The notes under the pieces are model-generated. The model was given only the letters and a program-made list of their open reading frames with translations, was not told where the DNA came from and ran no database searches. A program made the position numbers and the translations under genes. From positions 1 through 41,780 of the forward strand of contig CAZDKO010000010.1 in assembly GCA_964506075.1 (NCBI GenBank): a DNA stretch of 41,780 nucleotides, in the 5' to 3' direction. This document shows, piece by piece, positions 1 to 8,638 of this stretch. Each line of letters begins with the position of its first letter. The stretch's first letter is position 1. Origin of the DNA: CAZDKO01 sp964506075 [NCBI: uncultured bacterium]. Its GTDB lineage: Bacteria; CAZDME01; JAYEMH01.

Positions 1-1
1 G

Positions 2-490
2 TTAAATAATTTACACATTAGGAAAGCCGGTTTAGAGCGTCTCTGTGAGTTATCCAGACCATTTTTAGATAAGGCCGGTTTAACCGTAGGTAAAGAATTA
101 TTAAAGAAAATTGTTAACCTGGTCCGTCCCTATATAAATAATCTTTCTGAATTACCTGCCCATGTCAGGTATTTTTTAATTGCAGAGGAACTTGAGGATG
201 AAGCCCGAGAAATAGTTTTTAACCCGACCGGTCAATTAGTTCTTAAGGAAATAAAAGAGAATTTAAGTATATTAGCCGAACTCAGTCAAGAAACACTTAA
301 GTCGGTTTTTATTAAATTGCAGAACGAATTAAAAATTAGCGGTAAAACATTTTACCAGCCAATTCGTCTGGCTTTAACCGGCCGTTTTCACGGAATAGAA
401 TTAATGGAATTTATTCCGGTCCTGGGGAAAGAAGAAACCATTAAAAGAATCAGTCATTGTCTTAGAGTTAAGGCTAAAAGTAAAATTTAA
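2..490 (+). CDS. gltX: Glutamyl-tRNA synthetase, C-terminal part (5' truncated by window edge)
   Basis: The reading frame is open from the window edge to a TAA at 488-490 and gives 162 residues. The end reads FYQPIRLALTGRFHGIEL followed by a LGKEETIKRI-type segment. This is the hallmark of the C-terminal anticodon-binding helical domain of bacterial glutamyl-tRNA synthetase, normally about 470-500 residues. The catalytic HIGH and KMSKS parts would lie upstream of the window. The enzyme charges tRNA-Glu in the cytoplasm. A strong AAAGGGGG Shine-Dalgarno for the next gene begins right at the stop, so it probably forms an operon with the DHH gene. A discriminating or misacylating GluRS cannot be told apart from this fragment. 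Confidence 0.9.
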   Translation, partial: LNNLHIRKAGLERLCELSRPFLDKAGLTVGKELLKKIVNLVRPYINNLSELPAHVRYFLIAEELEDEAREIVFNPTGQLVLKEIKENLSILAELSQETLKSVFIKLQNELKISGKTFYQPIRLALTGRFHGIELMEFIPVLGKEETIKRISHCLRVKAKSKI

Positions 491-502
491 AGGGGGAAAA
501 CT

Positions 503-1483
503 TTGGCTAAGGATTGGGAAGCTCTGGTTAACTGTATTAAAAAAAATCATAATTTTATTCTGGCGGCACACGAGCATCCTGACGGTGATGCTTTAGGAGG
601 AGTTTTAGCCCTCAAGTTGATTTTAGAGAAAATCGGTAAAAAAGTAGCCGGGGTGATTGACCCTAAAGCTATCCCTTTTAAATATGGTTTTCTTCCCGGG
701 GTAAAATCTTTAAAATCAAACGTTGAAACTCAAGATAAATTCATTTTTATTGCTCTGGAGTGCGGGACCAAAAAACGTCTCGGCGGGGCACAGGATTTAA
801 TAGATAAAGCCCTGGTGGTTATTAATATAGACCACCATCTTGACAACGAAAATTTCGGCGATATTAACGTGGTTGACCCGGAAAGCGCTGCTGTTTGCGC
901 TTTAATTTTCTATTTGGCCGAGCGGTTGGAAATCAATTTAGATTATGCCATTGCCCTTTGTTTGTACGTCGGCATTGTTACCGATACAGGCCGGTTTCAA
1001 TATAGTAATACCACCCCTCAAATTTTACAAATTGCCAAAGAACTTTTAACTTATGGTCTTGATCCTTACCAGATTTACCGAGAAATTTTTGAGAATCAAA
1101 CCCTCAACAGTCTCAGACTTTTTTCTTTAGTGATTAATCGGGTGGAATTTGATGAAGACACTAAAGTGATTTCTTCGTATTTAAATCAGGAAGATTTTAA
1201 AAAGGTTAAGGTGGAATATCATGAAACAGAAAATTACATTGATTTTTTACGGGCCATAAAAGATGTAGAAGTGGCGGTATTTCTGAAAGAAGTTTCCCGG
1301 GGAATATTCAGGGTCGGGTTACGTTCAACAGGCAGAGTGAATGTCGGGGAAATTGCTTATTCTTTTCAGGGTGGAGGACATTCCTTAGCGGCTGGTTTTA
1401 CTTCATCGCAGGGCAGGGAAAAAATTATCGCCCAAATTAGAAAGATGGTTCGCTCTTCCCTCAAATCACGGAGAAATAAATAA
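503..1483 (+). CDS. nrnA: DHH/DHHA1 phosphoesterase, NrnA-like oligoribonuclease / pAp phosphatase
   Basis: 326 residues, as expected for NrnA. The family degrades 2-5 nt RNA and dephosphorylates pAp to AMP in the cytoplasm, using two Mn ions. Visible motifs are H23-x-H-P-D27-G-D29 near the N-terminus, D110-H-H in the DHH motif, D161-T-G-R, and the DHHA1 substrate loop GGGHSLAAGF at 290-299. The motif II aspartate of the family appears replaced by Glu86 (ALECGT), which is unusual because this residue normally binds metal. The start is TTG at 503, about 6 bases behind a strong AAAGGGGG ribosome site. Gene spacing is 12 bases after gltX and 4 before the next gene, so it is co-transcribed. A more distant DHH exopolyphosphatase-like role cannot be excluded. 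Confidence 0.85.
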   Translation: MAKDWEALVNCIKKNHNFILAAHEHPDGDALGGVLALKLILEKIGKKVAGVIDPKAIPFKYGFLPGVKSLKSNVETQDKFIFIALECGTKKRLGGAQDLIDKALVVINIDHHLDNENFGDINVVDPESAAVCALIFYLAERLEINLDYAIALCLYVGIVTDTGRFQYSNTTPQILQIAKELLTYGLDPYQIYREIFENQTLNSLRLFSLVINRVEFDEDTKVISSYLNQEDFKKVKVEYHETENYIDFLRAIKDVEVAVFLKEVSRGIFRVGLRSTGRVNVGEIAYSFQGGGHSLAAGFTSSQGREKIIAQIRKMVRSSLKSRRNK

Positions 1484-1487
1484 CCAG

Positions 1488-2618
1488 ATGAACGACGGGT
1501 TTAAATTAGGGAAAATTTTTGGTATCAGCATAGAGGTGCATTACACCTGGTTTATAATATTTTTTGTCGTTACCCTTAGTCTCTCAAAATTTTATTTTCC
1601 TGCCTTTTATCCCGGGTTAACTAAATTCTCTTACTTTTTTATGGGTTTACTATCGTCGGTATTTTTGTTTGTTTCCGTTCTTTTGCACGAATTAAGTCAT
1701 TCCCTGATCGGAATAAAAAACGGTATCCCCATTAAAAAAATTACTCTTTTTCTTTTCGGCGGCGTTGCCCAGTTAACCGAAGAGCCGAGTAATCCTAAAG
1801 TGGAGTTTCTGATGGCGGTGGCCGGTCCTCTGTGCAGTTTAATTCTTTTGGTAATTTTTGGCTGGCTTTATTATTATCTTAAGTTAATAAAAGCCCCGGT
1901 TGAAATCAGAGCCATCAGTTATTATTTAGCCCTGATTAACGGGATGCTGCTGCTTTTTAACACCATTCCTGGTTTTCCTCTTGACGGCGGAAGAATGCTC
2001 AGGGCGATTATCTGGCAGAGTAAAAAAAACCTGAAACTGGCCACCTTAATTACCAGCCGGATTGGTAAGGGATTCGCCATTTTTCTAATTATCATAGGAC
2101 TCTGGAATGCTTTTATCCTCAGGAATGCTTTGCAGGGTCTCTGGCTGGTTTTAATCGGGTTTTTCCTCCAGCAGGCGGCTGAAAGCGGCTACCAGCAGGT
2201 AGTGGTTAAAAATGTTCTTAAGGGAGTAAAGGTGAAAGAAATGATGAAAGATAACGTTATTTCCGTCACGGCTGACTTAAATTTATCGCAATTAGTGGAC
2301 GGTTATTTTTTAAAATATCATTTTAAAAGTTTCCCTGTTCTTAACTCGGCTAATCGTTTTCTGGGGCTGGTTACTTTACAGGACGTCCGGGAAATACCTT
2401 TTGAACGGTGGAAAGATATACGGGTTGAAGAAGTTATGCATAAGGACTTATTGCAGATTTCTGTTCATCCTGATGAAGAGGCGGTTGAGGTTTTAGACCG
2501 GATGGTCAGGGAAGGAATAGGCCGTATGGCGGTTATTAAAGACGGTCATTTAGTCGGTATTATTACTCGCCGGGATATTATGCATCTTTTACGCATCAAA
2601 ACGGATTTAGGCACTTAA
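1488..2618 (+). CDS. Site-2 protease family (M50) intramembrane metalloprotease with two CBS domains
   Basis: 376 residues. The N-terminal half is a multi-span membrane zinc protease: HELSH (residues 67-71) supplies the HExxH zinc site and LDGGRM (165-170) supplies the second-motif aspartate D166. Spans are visible at about 20-65, 105-130, 145-165 and 195-228. The C-terminal half (about 247-370) holds two CBS domains (VKEMMKDNVISV and VEEVMHKDLLQISV starts), which usually bind adenine nucleotides and gate activity. The family cleaves membrane-embedded regulators or signal-peptide remnants; the substrate is unknown here. It starts 4 bases after the DHH gene, so it lies in the same operon. A CBS-containing S2P is a common variant of about this length. 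Confidence 0.9.
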   Translation: MNDGFKLGKIFGISIEVHYTWFIIFFVVTLSLSKFYFPAFYPGLTKFSYFFMGLLSSVFLFVSVLLHELSHSLIGIKNGIPIKKITLFLFGGVAQLTEEPSNPKVEFLMAVAGPLCSLILLVIFGWLYYYLKLIKAPVEIRAISYYLALINGMLLLFNTIPGFPLDGGRMLRAIIWQSKKNLKLATLITSRIGKGFAIFLIIIGLWNAFILRNALQGLWLVLIGFFLQQAAESGYQQVVVKNVLKGVKVKEMMKDNVISVTADLNLSQLVDGYFLKYHFKSFPVLNSANRFLGLVTLQDVREIPFERWKDIRVEEVMHKDLLQISVHPDEEAVEVLDRMVREGIGRMAVIKDGHLVGIITRRDIMHLLRIKTDLGT

Positions 2619-2688
2619 ATATTTATATCCCCGTGGATAAGATATCCCGGGTAAATCTTTGATAATTCAATAAGGAATTTTACCGGAC

Positions 2689-2764
2689 GTGCTCGTGGTT
2701 CAATGGATAGAGCGTTGGCCTCCGAAGCCAAAGATTGAGGGTTCGACTCCCTCCGAGCACGCCA
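2689..2764 (+). tRNA. tRNA-Arg (anticodon CCG)
   Basis: A complete 76-nt cloverleaf folds. The acceptor GTGCTCG pairs with CGAGCAC. The D-stem is GTTC/GAGC and the anticodon stem TTGGC/GCCAA encloses loop CTCCGAA, giving anticodon CCG (codon CGG). The T-stem is GAGGG/CCCTC with TTCGACT loop, followed by discriminator G and an encoded CCA. It stands alone between the protease and the PilZ gene. No clear promoter is seen in the 70 bases upstream. Confidence 0.97.
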
Positions 2765-2869
2765 TAAAGTTTATGTCGGGCAGAAAGAGAGGTCAGGCGT
2801 TCTAATTAACTCGGATGTTCCAAATATTAATCATCTTATCTCTAAAAATTTAACATGGAGGATAGTAAG

Positions 2870-3274
2870 ATGATATTTAAAGCTAAACGCTGGGATAAAA
2901 AGGAAAAGAGAAAATACCGACGGGCTAATGTTTTAATGCCGGTGCATTTTTCTGTCGTTCACAAGATTCTTAAAGATAATCATGTTAATTTGACGTTTTT
3001 AGGCGTATGTCGTAATATAAGCGGGGGAGGGATGCTTTTAGAGGTAGCTGATTTAAAAGAAGAAATGCTCCTCTGTAATAATTTACTTAAACTGGAAATC
3101 AAATTACCGGTAGAAGAAAAACCCATTCATATATTTTCCCGCCTGGTCAAAGCAGAGAGGAGTTTAACCCAGGATAGTTATTATTTAAGATTGTGTTTTG
3201 TTGGTATTGAAGATAAAGATAGGGAGAAAATAATTAAATTCAGTGATAAACACTTATCTAAAGGGAAACACTGA
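2870..3274 (+). CDS. PilZ-domain protein (putative c-di-GMP receptor)
   Basis: 134 residues from the ATG at 2870. An in-frame ATG exists at 2855, but the only ribosome-binding site (GGAGG, 2857-2861) lies inside that longer version, 8 bases before 2870, so 2870 is the better start. The two PilZ ligand motifs are present: R14-x-x-x-R18 (RKYRR) and N49-x-S51-x-x-G54 (NISGGG). The rest is a single beta-barrel-sized domain with no other module. PilZ proteins bind cyclic di-GMP and control motility, secretion or polysaccharide. The window also holds two GGDEF proteins that could supply the ligand. Its TGA overlaps the lgt start by one base, so translation is likely coupled. Confidence 0.85.
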   Translation: MIFKAKRWDKKEKRKYRRANVLMPVHFSVVHKILKDNHVNLTFLGVCRNISGGGMLLEVADLKEEMLLCNNLLKLEIKLPVEEKPIHIFSRLVKAERSLTQDSYYLRLCFVGIEDKDREKIIKFSDKHLSKGKH

Positions 3275-4113
3275 TGCATCGTATTCTTTTCAGCTGGGGG
3301 CCGATTACTATTTATTCCTACGGGGTGCTGGTTGCCTCGGCATTTTTTATTTCCACCTATCTTGCTTTTAAAGAAGCCCCTAAAAAAGGCATTGATGGAA
3401 ATAAGATTGTTGATGCCAGCGTTTACATTATAATCTCCGGCTTAATCGGCGCGCGTCTTTTTTATGTTTTGATATTCCGGGAATATTATCTTTCTAATCC
3501 TCTTGAGATTCTGAAAGTCTGGGAAGGGGGATTAATTTTTTACGGTGGTTTTATTTTTGCGGTTATAGGGGCGCTTATCTTTCTGGCAAGAAATAAAATT
3601 CCCGTCTGGAAATTTGCCGATCTGGTGGCACCCTATGTCAGTTTAGGCATAGCCATTGGCCGTATCGGCTGTTTTTTAAACGGTTGTTGTTTCGGGCGAA
3701 TTTCAGATAAATACGGTTTTGTTTTTCCCTGCCGGGAGGATTCTCCCGTATGTTTTGCCCAGGTATCCGCTCGTTTACTGGAAGCCGGCAGTCCCTTCAG
3801 CCGGCCGGTAATCCCTACCCAGCTTTATTCCTCGGCGGCCTGTCTTTTGATTTTTATTGTTTTGATTGTTATCCGGGACAACAAAAATTTTAAGGGTGGT
3901 GTTTTAAGAAAAAACGGTTTTCTTTTCTGGACATTTGTTTTCCTTTATGGTTTATACCGTTTTATCATAGAAAGATTCCGTTTTTATGAAAATGATTTTT
4001 ATTTTTTCTCTCTCACTCTTTCCCAGATAATCAGCCTGGTGTTAATTGCCGTTTCAATCGTCGGTCTGATTATTTTAAAAAGGACCTCATCGAAAAATTC
4101 TCATTTAAAATAG
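3274..4113 (+). CDS. lgt: Prolipoprotein diacylglyceryl transferase
   Basis: 279 residues, the usual Lgt length. Lgt transfers diacylglycerol from phosphatidylglycerol to the lipobox cysteine of prolipoproteins in the inner membrane. The family signature GRIGCFLNGCCFGR is present at about residues 129-142. The N-terminal FSWGPITIYSYGVL segment and the C-terminal LYRFIIERFR segment are also typical, and about seven membrane spans are visible. The start ATG overlaps the TGA of the PilZ gene (TGATG). Lipoproteins in this cell are further suggested by the LolA-like gene at 29336. There is nothing unusual in the sequence. Confidence 0.96.
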   Translation: MHRILFSWGPITIYSYGVLVASAFFISTYLAFKEAPKKGIDGNKIVDASVYIIISGLIGARLFYVLIFREYYLSNPLEILKVWEGGLIFYGGFIFAVIGALIFLARNKIPVWKFADLVAPYVSLGIAIGRIGCFLNGCCFGRISDKYGFVFPCREDSPVCFAQVSARLLEAGSPFSRPVIPTQLYSSAACLLIFIVLIVIRDNKNFKGGVLRKNGFLFWTFVFLYGLYRFIIERFRFYENDFYFFSLTLSQIISLVLIAVSIVGLIILKRTSSKNSHLK

Positions 4114-4166
4114 TGTTTACCTGTATTTATTTAACTCTTTCCCAGGGTTAATATACGAGATTTCCC

Positions 4167-4194
4167 TTGACATCTTAGCTCTAATTTATATACT
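4167..4194 (+). promoter_or_regulatory. Sigma-70 type promoter for smc
   Basis: TTGACA (4167-4172), a 16-base spacer and TATACT (4189-4194). It lies 50 bases before the smc start in the only non-coding gap between lgt and smc, so it probably begins the smc-AmmeMemoRadiSam transcript. Confidence 0.65.
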
Positions 4195-4243
4195 ATATAT
4201 TGTATTAAAGACATTTAAATACGCAATAAATTGAGGTGGGAAG

Positions 4244-7200
4244 ATGTATTTCAAAAAACTGGAAATTTTTGGGTTTAAGTCTTTTCCCGATAAGATTAAG
4301 ATTGTCTTTGAACCCGGAATAACGGCCGTTGTCGGTCCTAATGGCAGCGGGAAAAGTAATATTTCCGATGCCATTCGCTGGATTTTAGGGGAGCAGAGTG
4401 CGCGTTCTCTGAGAGGAGAGCGGATGGAAGATATAATTTTTGCCGGGACGCAAAGCCGAAAGCCTTTAGGGTTTGCGGAGGCCTTTTTAACCCTGGACAA
4501 CAGCCAGGGGACTTTTCCTATTGAATTCAGTGAATTAACGGTGGGCCGCAGACTTTTTCGTTCCGGGGAAAGTGAATATTACATCAATAAAAGTCCGTGC
4601 CGGTTAAAGGATATTGAAGAGCTTTTTATGGATACGGGTTTAGGGAAAAAGGCTTATTCAATAATTGACCAGGAAAAGATGGGTTCCATGCTTAGTTCTG
4701 CCCCGGAAGAAAGACGCCTGCTTTTTGAAGAAGCCGCCGGGATTATGAAATACAAAGTGAAGAAAGAAGAGGCCTTAAGAAAGTTAGAAAGAACCGAACA
4801 GAATCTTATCCGCTTGAATGACATTATTGTTGAAGTTGACCGCCAGCTTAATTCCATCAGCCGGCATTTCCAGAAGGCGCAAAAATATAAAAAATACAAG
4901 GAAGAATTAGACGGTTTGGAGATTCAATTAGGGAAGAACCGCTACTTGGGCTTGCATTCTTCCATAGAAGAAAAAAATAAGAGACGGCGAGAGATTAACG
5001 AAAAAATAGAGGAGCTCTCCGGAAAAATTAAAAAGGAAGACGCTGATTTACAAAAATTGAAGCAGGTTCTGACCGGGATAAATACGCAAATATCCGAATG
5101 TCAAACACAGAAGATTATTAAAAGTAAGGAAATAGAAAATCTTGAAGATAAGATTAAATTTTTCGAAAAGCATTTTAGTGAAATCAAAGAAGAAGAAGAG
5201 AACGATACCTTTCAGCTGGAGCTCTTAAACCAGAAGGAAAAAGAAAAGGAAGATGAGTTAAAGCGGGTTCTTCAAGAATTAGATAATCTGACCGTTGAGG
5301 AGTCAAAAAAAGAAAAAGAGTTGGTTGATTTTGAGAAAAATCTATTACAGATTTCTGAAGAATATAAACAGGACAGGAAAAGTCTGGAAGAACTGAGAAT
5401 TGAACTTTTTGAATTGGTGAGGACCTCCAGCCAGATTAAAAACAAACTGGGAATTATGGCGACGCAATTTAATGAGGATTTAGAGCAGTCGCTTCTGAGT
5501 GTTTATAACCGGAGAACCCAGCTTTTAAGCTCTTTAAAATTTAAAGAGGAAGAATTAAAAAAATTGGTGGGGGATGAGACCCTTAAGGATTATTTTAAGG
5601 GAACCCAGAAAATCAGTGAAGTATTTAAGGTTAATCCGGAATATAGTATTGCTATCCACGCCGCTATGGCGCCTTATTTACAGGCGGTGATATTAGAGAA
5701 TTTCTCTTTGGGAAAACAGGGGCTCGGGATTATGGAGGAAAAAGGCTTAGGCAGGCAGAAGCTGGTTATTATTGAGAAAGTGCCTCCGGAGATGAATAGT
5801 GAAGTTCCGGCTTCAATTTCAGTGAAAGAAGGGGTTCTTGGTAAAGCTTCTCAATTCGTGGAGTGTGAACCGGAATACCAACCTATTATTAACTATCTGC
5901 TGGATAAAATTATAGTGGTGGAGAATTTTTCCCGGGCAGAGGAAATATTAAATGATTTAACTTCCCCCTGGCAGATAGTTACTTTAAAAGGAGAAGTTTT
6001 TGAAGCTCCGGGGGTTATAACCGGCGGCAGTTTAAAAGAGACTTTAGAGCTGGCAACGAAAGAAAATATCATCACTGATTTAAAACTGGTAATTGAAGAT
6101 TTGAAGAAAAAATTAGAAGCCCTGGAAAACGAGGAAAAGGAAAGAAAAGAAAAAATTCAGGCGAGTCTAGAGGAAGAAAAGAATAAACTCACCTCTGAGC
6201 TCAAAGAGAAGGAAGATTTAACGGTTAAACTGGAGGCAGAACTTAAACATAGAGAAGAAAGCTCTATAGAGAAAGAACGGGAACTTGAACGGCAAAAGGA
6301 ATCTGTTTTAAATTTAAAAATTGAAATAAAAGCCATTAAAGAGAAAAAATCCTCCCATGCTTTTATGGTTAATTATCTTGAGCATTCCAATAAGGAAAAT
6401 GATAATTCAATTGATAGTCGGGCTAAAGAGGCGGAGAAACGCAGAGAGAAAAGAAATGCTTTGAAATCAAGCATAGAGGATTCCAAAAAACAAAAGGAAC
6501 TTTTAGGTTCAGAGCTTTTAAAATTAAACGAGGAAATTGAAAAAATAAATACGGAAAAACAAAAATTGGATTCCGATTTAAGAAGTGAAGAGGAAGCCAT
6601 TAATTCAATAAAATCAGACCAGATTGATTTTCAAAGAGAAACGCATAATTTAGATATAGAAATAGCCACTCTTAATACGGAGATTACCAATCTCCTTGAA
6701 AGATTAAAGGAATCTCACGGGGTTTCCATTGATAAAGAAGAGGTAATCGGTGAAATAGAGAATCTGGAGGAATTAAAGGAACGCGTTGAATTTTTGAAAG
6801 GGCGATTGCAAAGTATGGGGCCGGTTAATCTGGTGGCCATAGATGAACATACGGAGTTAGAAGAGCGTTCTAATTTTCTTAAAACCCAGAAAGAAGATCT
6901 GGAAAAAAGTAAAGAGTCTTTATTAAAAATAATTAAAGAAATTAACCAGACCACCCGGGTTCTTTTCTTGGAGACATTTTCTCTAATCCAGGGATATTTT
7001 TCCGAAATTTTTCGTTCTCTTTTCGGAGGAGGCAACGCTAAAGTAGTCCTTCAGAATGAGGATGATATACTTGAATCCGGTATTGATATAATTGCCAGCC
7101 CCCCCGGTAAAAAACTTCAGAACATAAATTTACTTTCCGGCGGGGAAAAAGCGTTAACCACGATGTCTCTGCTTTTTGCGCTTTTTAAAGTTAAACCCAG

Positions 7201-7456
7201 TCCTTTTTGCGTTCTGGACGAAATTGATGCGGCTTTAGATGAGTCTAACGTTAATCGTTTCTGTTCACTCTTAAAAGGACTTTGCGATAAATCCCAGTTT
7301 ATAGTGATAACCCACAATAAAGAATCTATCGCCGCCAGTGACGTTATCTACGGGGTAACTATGGAAGAGCCGGGCATTTCCAAAATTGTTTCGGTCAGAC
7401 TTACCGAGAAGAAATCAGAACCGGTTTTAACTCCGGAGGCGGTTCCTTCTAATTAA
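4244..7456 (+). CDS. smc: Chromosome segregation protein SMC
   Basis: 1070 residues. It is the ATPase of the SMC-ScpAB condensin, which folds and segregates the chromosome. In order: the N-terminal ATPase half with Walker A GPNGSGKS (31-38); a first coiled-coil arm (about 165-440); the hinge (about 443-600, with GVITGGS near its end); a second coiled coil (about 605-870); and the C-terminal half with signature LLSGGEKALTT (near 963) and Walker B FCVLDEIDAAL (near 988). Typical bacterial SMC has about 1180 residues, so both arms seem roughly 50 residues short. The start follows a GAGGTGGG ribosome site. Only 8 bases separate it from the next gene. No scpA or scpB is nearby. Confidence 0.96.
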   Translation: MYFKKLEIFGFKSFPDKIKIVFEPGITAVVGPNGSGKSNISDAIRWILGEQSARSLRGERMEDIIFAGTQSRKPLGFAEAFLTLDNSQGTFPIEFSELTVGRRLFRSGESEYYINKSPCRLKDIEELFMDTGLGKKAYSIIDQEKMGSMLSSAPEERRLLFEEAAGIMKYKVKKEEALRKLERTEQNLIRLNDIIVEVDRQLNSISRHFQKAQKYKKYKEELDGLEIQLGKNRYLGLHSSIEEKNKRRREINEKIEELSGKIKKEDADLQKLKQVLTGINTQISECQTQKIIKSKEIENLEDKIKFFEKHFSEIKEEEENDTFQLELLNQKEKEKEDELKRVLQELDNLTVEESKKEKELVDFEKNLLQISEEYKQDRKSLEELRIELFELVRTSSQIKNKLGIMATQFNEDLEQSLLSVYNRRTQLLSSLKFKEEELKKLVGDETLKDYFKGTQKISEVFKVNPEYSIAIHAAMAPYLQAVILENFSLGKQGLGIMEEKGLGRQKLVIIEKVPPEMNSEVPASISVKEGVLGKASQFVECEPEYQPIINYLLDKIIVVENFSRAEEILNDLTSPWQIVTLKGEVFEAPGVITGGSLKETLELATKENIITDLKLVIEDLKKKLEALENEEKERKEKIQASLEEEKNKLTSELKEKEDLTVKLEAELKHREESSIEKERELERQKESVLNLKIEIKAIKEKKSSHAFMVNYLEHSNKENDNSIDSRAKEAEKRREKRNALKSSIEDSKKQKELLGSELLKLNEEIEKINTEKQKLDSDLRSEEEAINSIKSDQIDFQRETHNLDIEIATLNTEITNLLERLKESHGVSIDKEEVIGEIENLEELKERVEFLKGRLQSMGPVNLVAIDEHTELEERSNFLKTQKEDLEKSKESLLKIIKEINQTTRVLFLETFSLIQGYFSEIFRSLFGGGNAKVVLQNEDDILESGIDIIASPPGKKLQNINLLSGGEKALTTMSLLFALFKVKPSPFCVLDEIDAALDESNVNRFCSLLKGLCDKSQFIVITHNKESIAASDVIYGVTMEEPGISKIVSVRLTEKKSEPVLTPEAVPSN

Positions 7457-7464
7457 ACGAAATT

Positions 7465-8604
7465 ATGAAAACGAAGAAATTTCTTACTTTTATCATTTTT
7501 ACTTTTATTTTAAATTTCTCTTTTCTTTCTGATTTAACGCCCGCAGAGAATGGTAAAAGAACCCCTTTCGGACAATTTAAAGAAAAAGAGGCTTCTTTTT
7601 ACGAAAAATTAGAAAATAAAATTGTCAGATGTCTGCTTTGTCCTCGCCGGTGCCAGCTTAAAGAAGGAGAACGCGGCGTATGCCAGGTAAGGATTAATAA
7701 AGGCGGGAAACTTTTTACTTTAACCTACGGATACCCTTGTGCCGTTCACGTTGACCCGGTAGAAAAAAAACCTCTTTTCCATGTTCTCCCCGGGACTCAG
7801 GTTTTGTCTATTGCCGTGGCCGGTTGTAATCTAAAATGCAAATTTTGTCAGAATTGGACGATTTCCCAGACTACTCCCGAATATACTTATAACTACAACT
7901 TGGCTCCGGAAGACATCGTTGCCGCCGCGAAAAGACATAAATGTCCTTCTATTGCTTATACTTATACCGAGCCAACCAGTTTCTACGAATATATGCTGGA
8001 TATAGCTAAAATTGCCAGAAAAGAAGACGTGCTTAATCTTTTCCACTCCTGCGGTTTTATTAATCCCGAACCCTTGAGGAAACTTTGTCCTTATCTGGAC
8101 GCGGGAAACGTTGATTTGAAAGGTTTTTCTAAAGATTTCTACCAGAAAACCTGTTCAGCCGAGCTCCAGCCGATTTTAGATACGCTTAAAATTTTTAAAG
8201 AAGAAGGGGTATGGATAGAAATCACTAATCTGGTTATTCCGACCCTTAATGACGACCCGGAGATGATAAGGGGAATGTGTGTCTGGATTAAGGATAATCT
8301 GGGGGTTGACGTTCCGCTCCATTTTTCCCGTTTTCAGCCGGAATATAAGATAAAAAATCTGCCGCCTACCCCGGTTAAAACGCTGGAAGAAGCCCATAAA
8401 ATTGCCAAAGAGGTTGGGCTTAAATACGTTTATATAGGTAATGTCCCGGGGCATCCGGCCGAAAATACTTATTGCCCGGAATGCGGAAAGCTTTTGATTG
8501 AAAGGAGAGGATACGTAATTTTACAAAACAATTTAAAAGAAGGGTGTTGTCCTTCTTGCGGAGAGGTAATACCCGGTGTCTGGGAAAAGAAGAATCGGCC
8601 ATAG
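7465..8604 (+). CDS. amrS: AmmeMemoRadiSam system radical SAM enzyme with N-terminal hydrophobic leader
   Basis: 379 residues. A hydrophobic leader (residues 6-23) precedes the first cysteine cluster C56-x2-C59-x3-C63...C73. The radical SAM motif C121NLKC125KFC128 binds the catalytic 4Fe-4S cluster and is followed by QNWxIS. CxxC pairs sit at the C-terminus (YCPECG and CCPSCG). The architecture matches the AmmeMemoRadiSam enzyme, whose reaction is not established to my knowledge. There is no ATG, GTG or TTG codon between residue 1 and the conserved core, so the leader cannot be dismissed as a wrong start. An exported radical SAM enzyme would be odd; an N-terminal membrane anchor with a cytoplasmic catalytic domain is the simpler reading. 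It is 8 bases downstream of smc and 34 upstream of its partner. Confidence 0.88.
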   Translation: MKTKKFLTFIIFTFILNFSFLSDLTPAENGKRTPFGQFKEKEASFYEKLENKIVRCLLCPRRCQLKEGERGVCQVRINKGGKLFTLTYGYPCAVHVDPVEKKPLFHVLPGTQVLSIAVAGCNLKCKFCQNWTISQTTPEYTYNYNLAPEDIVAAAKRHKCPSIAYTYTEPTSFYEYMLDIAKIARKEDVLNLFHSCGFINPEPLRKLCPYLDAGNVDLKGFSKDFYQKTCSAELQPILDTLKIFKEEGVWIEITNLVIPTLNDDPEMIRGMCVWIKDNLGVDVPLHFSRFQPEYKIKNLPPTPVKTLEEAHKIAKEVGLKYVYIGNVPGHPAENTYCPECGKLLIERRGYVILQNNLKEGCCPSCGEVIPGVWEKKNRP

Positions 8605-8638
8605 TTTTAAAAATTTTTAAGAGGCGGGAAAGAAGAAT

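Noticed and set aside
2855-2869. Start of the PilZ gene at 2855
   Set aside because: The GGAGG ribosome site lies inside this stretch and is correctly spaced for the ATG at 2870.
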